Under the pieces are notes generated by a model. The model worked only from the letters and a program-made list of their open reading frames with translations. It had not been told where the DNA came from and did no database searches. From a virus, in IMG/VR virus record IMGVR_UViG_3300036944_000227, positions 1 to 35,044 of that record: a stretch of DNA of 35,044 nucleotides. One strand, written 5' to 3'. A program made the translations under genes and the position numbers. Of this stretch, positions 6,641 through 13,615 are shown piece by piece; within the stretch, counting starts at the first letter, position 1, and the number at the start of each line of letters is the position of its first letter.

Positions 6641-7869
6641 TGGCAACCGCACCTCAATCCCGCAGGCTCAACCTGACCCGCGACCAGCTCGCGGCCTTCC
6701 TGACCGACCAGCAACAGATTCGCCAGTTCGAGCTGCTGTTCTCTGCCGTCGATCAGCTCCAGGTCATCGTCGGGACTGATTTCGAGTACCAGGCAGACAC
6801 AGCAGCGGCCACAGCGAACGAGGCACTGGCCCAGATCAGCAGGATTGCCCAGTCTTTGGAGTTGCTGGCCACAGCACCAGTCATCGAGAACAACAACTCG
6901 GTGGTGACTGATTACATCGACCTCAGCGAAAGCCCTGCACCAGTCAACAAAACCAGACGCCTGTCGTGGAACACCACAGACCAGACCGTCAACCTCGGCA
7001 TGGAGTACGGCGTCATCCAGCAGATCGGCCAAGAAATCTACGCCCGTGTCGGAAACACCACCGGAGTGACCATCCCCAATGGCACAGTCGTTGGCTTTGC
7101 AGGTGCAACAGCAAACGCCCTTCTTGTCGCGCCATATCTCGCAGATGGCTCACAGCCAACCCTCTACATCTTGGGCGTGATGACGCACGATCTTCCCGAC
7201 AGCGGTGAGAAGGGTTACTGCACCACATGGGGCTTTGTGCGCGACTTGGACACCAGCGCGTTTGCCGTTGGTGACCTGCTTTATGCCAGCCCCACCGTGG
7301 CCGGAGAGCTGACAAACGTCAAGCCCACAGCCCCAGACAATGTGATCCCATTGGCTTCGTGCGTTACCTCAAACGCAACGACTGGCGTCATCTTCGTGCG
7401 CCCCACCATCACGCAGATGCAGTATTACGGCGTGTTCACCAAGACCACAGACCAAACACCTACCGTCATTAACACCGAATACCTGCTCACATTCGACAAC
7501 ACTCAGATCAGCAACGGCGTGACCATTGGCGGAACCGCCAGCCGAATCATCGTGCCAGAGTCCGGCCTCTATCAGTTCGACGTTACCGTGCAACTAACCA
7601 GCGGAAGTTCATCGGCAAAAAACATTTGGGTATGGTGGAAGAAGAATGGCACTGCCATTGCAAATAGCGCACGCCTTGTCACATCAGACCTGAACAACGG
7701 TTACATTCCCATTGCGCTCAACGAGACCGTCTCTCTTGCCGCCAACGAATACGTCGAGCTGGCATTTGCAGCAGACAGCACTAACGTCACCGTAGACAGC
7801 GTGTCAGCCACAGCATTTGCGCCAGCCGCTCCAGCGGTGGTGCTTTCAGTCACTCAAGTTCAACAGTAA
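6640..7869 (+). CDS. Tail needle or fibre candidate with jelly-roll-like tip
   Basis: 409 residues at the position of the P22 tail needle gene 26, directly after the gp10-like gene. The N-terminal 80 residues are helical and Gln/Ala-rich (coiled-coil type, EYQADTAAATANEALAQIS), the middle (about 120-260) is Gly/Thr/Val-rich beta structure, and the C-terminal 140 residues (VINTEYLLTFDNTQISNGV onward, with SGLYQFDVTVQL) have the look of a C1q/TNF-like jelly roll. The Sf6 needle carries a TNF-like knob, which supports the needle reading. P22 gp26 itself is shorter (233), and a host-binding side fibre is the main alternative. No cleavage or enzymatic motif seen. Confidence 0.6.
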   Translation: MATAPQSRRLNLTRDQLAAFLTDQQQIRQFELLFSAVDQLQVIVGTDFEYQADTAAATANEALAQISRIAQSLELLATAPVIENNNSVVTDYIDLSESPAPVNKTRRLSWNTTDQTVNLGMEYGVIQQIGQEIYARVGNTTGVTIPNGTVVGFAGATANALLVAPYLADGSQPTLYILGVMTHDLPDSGEKGYCTTWGFVRDLDTSAFAVGDLLYASPTVAGELTNVKPTAPDNVIPLASCVTSNATTGVIFVRPTITQMQYYGVFTKTTDQTPTVINTEYLLTFDNTQISNGVTIGGTASRIIVPESGLYQFDVTVQLTSGSSSAKNIWVWWKKNGTAIANSARLVTSDLNNGYIPIALNETVSLAANEYVELAFAADSTNVTVDSVSATAFAPAAPAVVLSVTQVQQ

Positions 7870-7878
7870 GGACAGATC

Positions 7879-8214
7879 ATGACCGTATCCATCAAGGTGC
7901 TGATCCCAGCAAAGCAGGCCGAGAGCAGCCAGACCACTCAGTACACAGCAGTGAACTGCAAAGCCATCATCGACAAATTCACGGCCACCAACACCACAGC
8001 AGGCAATGTCACGATCAGCGTCAACCTGGTGACCAGTGGCGGAACTGCTGGCGTGTCCAACCTGATTGTTGACACCCGCGCCATCGCACCAGACGAAACC
8101 TACACCTTCCCAGAATTGGTTGGCCAAGCTCTGGATTCTGGTGGCTTCATCAGCACTATTGCCAGTGCAGCCACCTCGCTGACAATCCGCGCCTCTGGCC
8201 GCGAAATCACTTAA
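7879..8214 (+). CDS. Small beta-rich structural protein
   Basis: 111 residues, almost all short beta strands (KAIIDKFTATNTTAGNVTIS, TYTFPELVGQALDSGGFIST, SLTIRASGREIT). I recall this type from many podophages next to appendage genes; the C-terminal IRASGREIT ending is typical. It could be a tail or capsid decoration protein, but no function is established to my knowledge. A purine-rich AAGGACAG precedes ATG 7879 and GGAGAA follows its stop for the next gene. Confidence 0.65.
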   Translation: MTVSIKVLIPAKQAESSQTTQYTAVNCKAIIDKFTATNTTAGNVTISVNLVTSGGTAGVSNLIVDTRAIAPDETYTFPELVGQALDSGGFISTIASAATSLTIRASGREIT

Positions 8215-8226
8215 AGGAGAAACAGC

Positions 8227-8625
8227 ATGGACAAATTCATGATGATGCCCAAGGGCTTCATGGGCCTGCCAGTCGAAGAGGAATTCATCAACGCAGCCGA
8301 GAACAAGAAGAACACCCAAGTCGTGATCGACGACTGGATGCTCGGCCCAGAAAACCCCAGCAACGAGCCAACAGCCAACAAGGTGTATTGGGTCGCGCTG
8401 GGCAAGGCCATGCAGGTCGATGAGAAAGAAGCCCGTCGTCGTCGCTGCTCGAACTGCGAGTACTACGACAACAGCACCATGACCCAAGCCAAAATGGAGC
8501 GCATCCCGCGCAACGATTGGGACACCGACGCAGGCTTCCGTGGCTACTGCAACAAATTCGACTTCATCTGCCACGACCTGCGCTCCTGCCAGGCCTGGGA
8601 AGAGCGCGAATTCGAGATGGATTGA
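8227..8625 (+). CDS. Cys-rich protein with HiPIP-like C-terminal pattern
   Basis: 132 residues. The N-terminal 65 are ordinary; the C-terminus holds five cysteines at 74, 77, 108, 115 and 121: CSNCEYYD, GYCNKFDF, and SCQAW. The order C-x2-C, then G-x-C-x-x-F, then C-x-A-W matches high-potential iron-sulfur proteins (C-x2-C, G-C-x-L-F, G-W-C-x-A-W), with a longer gap (30) between the second and third Cys and a 12-residue gap between 108 and 121. It may bind a 4Fe-4S cluster or zinc; neither is proven by the sequence. It sits between virion genes with a good GGAGAAACAGC ribosome site, so it is probably expressed late. Confidence 0.65.
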   Translation: MDKFMMMPKGFMGLPVEEEFINAAENKKNTQVVIDDWMLGPENPSNEPTANKVYWVALGKAMQVDEKEARRRRCSNCEYYDNSTMTQAKMERIPRNDWDTDAGFRGYCNKFDFICHDLRSCQAWEEREFEMD

Positions 8626-8704
8626 ACACGCCATGCAAATGTGGGACAATCTGGCCGCTGAGTCACCAAAGCCGCCAGCAGCTTGCCCTAAACAGGAGTT
8701 GCAC

Positions 8705-9154
8705 ATGACTGGTATTGATTGGCTCAAAGAAAACCTGCAAAGGGTTTTCATGCTGCCTGCGCCAGTCGTGGAATGGCTCGTCATGGTCTACGATGCCATT
8801 CAGGTGTTTGACGATGTTGCCGACGGCGACACAGTTGAGCGCAAAGACCTGAATGCCGCCATCTGGAACACACTGGTGGGCATCCATCAGAATCCGTTTT
8901 TTATTGCCAACAGCCACCACTTGGTGCCATTACTGGCCACCGCGATCATGAAGTGGCAGGCATCAGACACAGCAGAACGTGCAGGCCAAGCTGACGCCAG
9001 ATCATTCGTTTGGCGAGCTGGTTTCTACGACCTGATCTTGATGGCTGTCTCACTCACACATGGCCCAGGCTTTGCCACAAAAAATGCGCACCTGGTCATG
9101 GACTTGTACGGCGAAAAATTTGAAGACTACATGAAGGAGTTCGGCGATGCCTGA
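8705..9154 (+). CDS. Conserved phage protein at the P22 gene 14 position
   Basis: 149 residues of mainly helical sequence (ENLQRVFMLPAPVVEWLVMV, DAIQVFDDVADGDTVERKDL, and a C-terminal DLYGEKFEDYMKEF). The DDVADGD motif followed by a NxFFxANxxxLxPL segment recurs in other P22-like podophages from memory, with unknown role. P22 has gp14, needed for gp7 use, at the equivalent place, but I cannot show homology. I chose ATG 8705 because AGGAG lies 6 nt upstream (8694-8698); in-frame ATG 8633 is possible but has only a poor ribosome site. Its stop overlaps the next gene by 8 nt. Confidence 0.6.
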   Translation: MTGIDWLKENLQRVFMLPAPVVEWLVMVYDAIQVFDDVADGDTVERKDLNAAIWNTLVGIHQNPFFIANSHHLVPLLATAIMKWQASDTAERAGQADARSFVWRAGFYDLILMAVSLTHGPGFATKNAHLVMDLYGEKFEDYMKEFGDA

Positions 9155-9992
9155 TCCAGTAACGGCCCTAGTTGTGGGCGGAACACAAGTCGTTGGCGGC
9201 ATGATGCAAGCCGACGCAGCAGAAGATGCAGCCAACATTCAAGCTGGTGCAGCAGGCCAAGGCATTGCAGAACAGCGTCGCCAATTTGACGCACTGCAAG
9301 CCCTGCTCAAACCCTACACAGAGGCAGGCGTCCCAGCACTGGAGCAACAGCAAGCCTTCTTGGGTCTCCGTGGCCCAGAGGCAGAGCAAGCCGCGATTGA
9401 TCGCATCAGCAGCGGTGCTGGGTTTCAAGAGTCCGTGCGCCAAGGCGAAGAGGCTTTGCTTCAACGTGCCTCGGCCACAGGCGGTTTGCGCGGCGGCAAC
9501 ATCCAGGGCGCACTGGCACAGTTCCGCCCAGCACTGCTCAATCAAGCCCTTGAGCAGCAATACAGCCGACTCGGTGGCATGACCACCCTGGGCCAAAGAT
9601 CTGCTGCCGGTGTAGGTGCTGCCGGAATGGAAACAGGCACAAACGTGGCCAACCTCTTGGGCCAGCAAGGTGCAGCTCTCGCAGGCGGCGAACTTGGCCA
9701 GGCCAAAGCCTACGGCCAGATCTTGAACATGCCAGCACAGTTCCTCGGTATGCAATACGGCGCAGGCGGCAAGGCTGGCATGGGCTTTGGCAATATGTTC
9801 AGCGACCGTCGCCTCAAGAAAAACATCAAGCAGATCAGCACACGGCCAGATGGCTTGAACGTCTACGAATTCGATTATGTCTGGGGCGGTGGTCGTCAAA
9901 TTGGCCTCATGGCCCAAGAAGTCCAGACCATTTACCCTGGTGCTGTTTCCGAGTCCGGCGGCTACTTGATGGTCGACTACAGCAAGGTCTAA
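9147..9992 (+). CDS. DNA ejection protein (gp7-like) with C-terminal S74 chaperone domain
   Basis: 281 residues at the P22 gp7 position. Such proteins leave the virion with the DNA and help it cross the envelope. The N-terminus has a short Gly/Val-rich membrane-like stretch and an Ala/Gln-rich helical body (QGIAEQRRQFDALQALLKPY). The last 63 residues, from Ser219 (SDRRLKKNI), form a short intramolecular chaperone of the peptidase S74 type, with Ser219 and Lys224 in the Ser-x4-Lys spacing of the self-cleaving dyad, plus GLMAQEVQ and YLMVDY motifs. Cleavage before Ser219 would leave about 218 residues, near the 229 of P22 gp7. S74 domains are best known on fibres and spikes, so its presence here is notable. 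Confidence 0.8.
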   Translation: MPDPVTALVVGGTQVVGGMMQADAAEDAANIQAGAAGQGIAEQRRQFDALQALLKPYTEAGVPALEQQQAFLGLRGPEAEQAAIDRISSGAGFQESVRQGEEALLQRASATGGLRGGNIQGALAQFRPALLNQALEQQYSRLGGMTTLGQRSAAGVGAAGMETGTNVANLLGQQGAALAGGELGQAKAYGQILNMPAQFLGMQYGAGGKAGMGFGNMFSDRRLKKNIKQISTRPDGLNVYEFDYVWGGGRQIGLMAQEVQTIYPGAVSESGGYLMVDYSKV

Positions 9993-9996
9993 AAAC

Positions 9997-11406
9997 ATGG
10001 CACAGATCAATCCATTCCAAGGCCCAATCAACTACGCAGTCGAAGTGCAAAGCCCATTTGAGGCCGCAATCGGTGGCTTCAAAATTGGCCAAGCCGGTGC
10101 TGAGATGCAGGCACAGGCTCAAGCACGCGAGCAAAAGAAGCAATTCCAAACTGGCCTGAGCGATTTTTTCAAGAAAACAGATCGCACCTATGAAGACCTA
10201 GAAAAGCTCTTGCCATTTGCTGACAAGCAACAGTTTGATGCTTTGACCAAGGTCGGCGAAGGAATGGAGAAACGCAAACTGGACACGGAAAAGCGTTTTT
10301 CTGCACAGACCCTTCTGGCCCTTGAGTCGAATGTTCCAGTCGCCAAGACAATGCTTCAGGAACGCGCTGAGGCTGAGAAAGACCCAAACCAAAAACGTGC
10401 ATTTGAGGCCATCTTAAACACCATTGATGTTGATCCAACAAAAGCTGCACAAATGCTTGAGTTGACCAGCGCAGCCACCTTTGGCAAAGACTGGTATCAA
10501 GGCATCACAGACGCTAGGAAAGAGCGCAGAACCGCAGAGCTGGCCCCAAGTGGATTGATGGAAGCAAAAGCCAAAGCAGATCTGGCTGTTCAAAATGCAG
10601 CCAATGCTGTGCTGACAGCAGAAGACGACATTGCCAGAGCCAGAGCTGAACGCCTGCTGAAAGAGGCGGAGGCCAACGCCAAAGGAGTCGAGGCAAGATA
10701 TGCAGAACAAGTGGCCAAGGATGCCATCAAAAAGCGTGCAGCTGATCTTAACTTGACCACAGCCCAGACAAATCAGGCTTTGGCCACCACACGAAAACTT
10801 GGAACAGAGACTCAAAAGATTGCACTCGAACTGGAAGGCCTAAAAGCTACTGGTGGTCTTGACCCAGTAAAGTCATTTGAGCAAGAAGAAAAGCTGCGCA
10901 AGGAATTTCAGACACGCACAAAAAATTATGGAGAACTTGGTACCACATTCTCTAATATCCAGTCGTCTGCAAAATCCAACACCGGCGCAGGTGACATTGC
11001 TCTCATCACAGGGTTTATGAAGATGCTGGACCCAACCAGTGTTGTGCGTGAAACAGAATTTGCAACAGGACGGGACACAGCAGGCCTTTATGCTCGTCTC
11101 GAAAACAATTTACAAAAGGCCCAAAATGGTCAATTTTTACAGCCAAAACAGCGCGACGAATATGTAACATTAGCCAAGCAATATCTTGATTCAGCACAGA
11201 AAAAAGCAGCAGAAGACAAGAAGGCGCTTGGCATCGTGGTCAAAAACTACAAGCTCAATCCAGAAAACGTGTTTGGCGCTGAACAAGCACCACCGCCACC
11301 ATTGCCAACCAGTGCGACAGTTGGTGGGGTAACTTACCCAAGGCCAGCAAGTTTCACTGATGCACAATGGAGCGACTATCTCAAAGCCAACGGGGTGATC
11401 CAATGA
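9997..11406 (+). CDS. DNA ejection protein (P22 gp20-like)
   Basis: 469 residues against 471 for P22 gp20, and in the same place between the gp7- and gp16-type genes. The protein is nearly all helix: long Ala/Glu/Lys/Gln-rich coiled-coil-like stretches near residues 25-80, 180-260 and 370-410, then a Pro-rich linker (APPPPLPTS) and a short C-terminal domain. Ejection proteins of this class are carried in the head and pass into the host with the DNA, where they form part of the channel. Sequence likeness to gp20 cannot be shown by eye; the call rests on order, length and composition. It ends with an ATGA overlap. Confidence 0.75.
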   Translation: MAQINPFQGPINYAVEVQSPFEAAIGGFKIGQAGAEMQAQAQAREQKKQFQTGLSDFFKKTDRTYEDLEKLLPFADKQQFDALTKVGEGMEKRKLDTEKRFSAQTLLALESNVPVAKTMLQERAEAEKDPNQKRAFEAILNTIDVDPTKAAQMLELTSAATFGKDWYQGITDARKERRTAELAPSGLMEAKAKADLAVQNAANAVLTAEDDIARARAERLLKEAEANAKGVEARYAEQVAKDAIKKRAADLNLTTAQTNQALATTRKLGTETQKIALELEGLKATGGLDPVKSFEQEEKLRKEFQTRTKNYGELGTTFSNIQSSAKSNTGAGDIALITGFMKMLDPTSVVRETEFATGRDTAGLYARLENNLQKAQNGQFLQPKQRDEYVTLAKQYLDSAQKKAAEDKKALGIVVKNYKLNPENVFGAEQAPPPPLPTSATVGGVTYPRPASFTDAQWSDYLKANGVIQ

Positions 11407-13550
11407 GTCCTGAAGAATGGCTGAAGCAACAACCACCACAGACGTTCAATGTCCAAACTGGCGAAGGCAGAAATGTTGAGGTTGATGTAAGGTTTCCCAC
11501 GGCGGAAGAATCAGCCGCGCCAGCGCCACAATCGCGCTCAATGCCAGTGACACCCGGCGTCACTCCTATGTCGCCAGAACAATGGCTTGCCTCACAGCAG
11601 CCAGCATCAGAAACCACGGTTAAAGGCCTAGCAGATGCAGCCACCAGGGGCTTGGCACTTCCAGCCGCAGGCGCTGCCCTTGGCGCGGCCATAGGCGCTC
11701 CATTCGCAGGCGTTGGCGCAATCCCTGGCGCTGTCGCAGGTGCTGGTGCGGCTACCTTGGCAGGGCTGGTTGCAGATCCGATCGTCGGCTCGATCAACAG
11801 CATGTTTGGCACAACCTACACGCTGCCCACCGACGCGCTACAAGACCTGCTCACCCGTGTCGGCGTGTCCGAGCCTAGAACAGCAGCCGAGCGCATCGTC
11901 CAGACCACCGCAGCAGGCGCTGGTGCAGCTGGTGGCATGGCCGCAGCAGGCAAAGGTATTGCAACTGCTGCCGATGCCGCACTAGATGTTGGCCGCATCA
12001 TGGCATCTCGCCAAGGACTTCCATTTGTTGCTGGTGAGGCTTTGCCTGCTGTCAGTGGAGTCGGAAAAATGCTGGCAACTGCCCCAGGCCTTCAAGTGGC
12101 AAGCGGTGCATCAGCAGGTGGAGCAGGCCAGATCGCCAAAGAATCTGGCGCTGGGCCACTCGGTCAGATTGCAGCAACCCTCGGCGGCGCAATGCTTCCT
12201 GCTGCACCTCAAATGGTTCGTGCAGCAACTCAGGCCACCGCCAGAGCTATCGCACCCAGAGGCGCAGGCATCACGCAGCAGGAAACCTCGGCCTCTGGCA
12301 TTCCACTGCCTCGCGTTGAGCCAACATTTAAAGAATCGGTGCAAAGCATCAAAGCCACAGTGGGCGAGAAGATCGCACCAGAGGAACAGCGCATTATCAA
12401 AAGCCAACTGACCCAAACCCCTGATTCTGTTGACCTGGTGAACGTCCGGCTTTCAGGCACTCAGGTCGTGCCCGACAACGAGGCTGCATCGGCCATCAAG
12501 CAAGGTTGGAAAGACGGCACAGTGGCCAGCATCAAGGCGGCCACAGACAAAGACCGCAACGCCATGACCAAGATGCTCAACGTCTTCAAGATGGGCGAGA
12601 ATAGCGACAAATTCAGGGCCATGAACAGGCCAGCCGACATCCTTGGCGACACCGTGCAAACTCGTGTCGACTTCTTGGCCAACTCCAACCAGCAGGCAGG
12701 CAAAGCCATCGACCGCATTGCCAATACTAGGCTGCGCGGCCAGGCCGTCAATTACGATCCGGCGATCAATTCATTCCTGGATGAGCTGGGCGCACTCGGC
12801 GTCAAAGTCGAGCTGGATCAAAACGGCGTGGCCAAGGCGCTCTTGCAAGGCTCAGACATCCAAGGCGACAAAGCAGCGCAACGCATCCTGAACACCGTTT
12901 TGGAGCGTCTCAGCACAGCCAAAGCCCCAGACGCCTACGGGGTACACACAGCCAAGCGCTTCATCGACACGCAGGTCAACTACGGCAAGAAAAACTTGGC
13001 CAACCCGTTGACCTCGCAGGCCGAACGCGCCCTCAAGAATCTACGCCGTAACCTGAACCAATCACTTGGCGAGAAGTTTCCGGTCTACAAAGCAGCCAAC
13101 GAAAAGTATGCCGACACCATCACGGCGCTCGACGACTTGCAAAGGGCAGCAGGCACACAGATCGACTTCGATTCGCCAAACGCCAACAAAGCCCTTGGAA
13201 CGGCCATGCGTAAGCTGACCAGCAACTACGGCACACGCGCCAACCTGATCGACTCACTCGACCAGGCCAACCAAGTGGCCAGCAAGTACGGCATGAAGCT
13301 GGACGACGACATCGTGAACCAGTTGATTTTCGTGAACGAGCTAGACCGCATGTTCGGAGCTGCTGCCGATACATCACTCAAGGGCCAGATGTCCCAGGCT
13401 TTGGAAACTGGAGTGGAAATCGCCAGGGGCAATGCTGCTCAACGAGCCATGGAGCTGGTGGCCGAGAAAGCGCAAAACCTGCGAGGAGTCAACAAGGAAA
13501 ACGCCATCAAAGCGATGGAAGAGATCCTCAAACGCAAGGCCAACCCATGA
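11403..13550 (+). CDS. DNA ejection protein (P22 gp16-like)
   Basis: 715 residues; P22 gp16 has 609. The start at ATG 11403 overlaps the previous stop by 4 nt; an upstream in-frame ATG at 11367 lies inside the gp20-like gene and is less likely. An MSPE-x-WL motif occurs twice, at residues 1-7 and 56-62. Residues about 77-125 and 165-260 are Gly/Ala-rich and hydrophobic (for example GAALGAAIGAPFAGVGAIPG), suiting membrane insertion during DNA entry. The C-terminal half is charged and helical. Gene order and the hydrophobic segments support gp16-type ejection function; no transglycosylase motif was recognised. Confidence 0.75.
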   Translation: MSPEEWLKQQPPQTFNVQTGEGRNVEVDVRFPTAEESAAPAPQSRSMPVTPGVTPMSPEQWLASQQPASETTVKGLADAATRGLALPAAGAALGAAIGAPFAGVGAIPGAVAGAGAATLAGLVADPIVGSINSMFGTTYTLPTDALQDLLTRVGVSEPRTAAERIVQTTAAGAGAAGGMAAAGKGIATAADAALDVGRIMASRQGLPFVAGEALPAVSGVGKMLATAPGLQVASGASAGGAGQIAKESGAGPLGQIAATLGGAMLPAAPQMVRAATQATARAIAPRGAGITQQETSASGIPLPRVEPTFKESVQSIKATVGEKIAPEEQRIIKSQLTQTPDSVDLVNVRLSGTQVVPDNEAASAIKQGWKDGTVASIKAATDKDRNAMTKMLNVFKMGENSDKFRAMNRPADILGDTVQTRVDFLANSNQQAGKAIDRIANTRLRGQAVNYDPAINSFLDELGALGVKVELDQNGVAKALLQGSDIQGDKAAQRILNTVLERLSTAKAPDAYGVHTAKRFIDTQVNYGKKNLANPLTSQAERALKNLRRNLNQSLGEKFPVYKAANEKYADTITALDDLQRAAGTQIDFDSPNANKALGTAMRKLTSNYGTRANLIDSLDQANQVASKYGMKLDDDIVNQLIFVNELDRMFGAAADTSLKGQMSQALETGVEIARGNAAQRAMELVAEKAQNLRGVNKENAIKAMEEILKRKANP

Positions 13551-13615
13551 AGCCCTCAACGCATTGCCACCCGTGCAGCCTTGAGCGACAATTCACCATC
13601 CAGGAGAACCAATAA
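13547..13615 (+). CDS. Possible 22-residue leader peptide gene before the tailspike
   Basis: A tiny reading frame in the gap between the gp16-like gene and the tailspike: MKPSTHCHPCSLERQFTIQE plus two residues. Its ATG overlaps the upstream stop (ATGA at 13547) and its TAA ends one base before the tailspike start, so it fills the gap exactly. The tailspike ribosome site AGGAG lies inside it at 13601-13605. It has a C-x2-C pair. It could be a coupling peptide or simply chance; comparison with related phages would decide. Confidence 0.3.
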   Translation: MKPSTHCHPCSLERQFTIQENQ

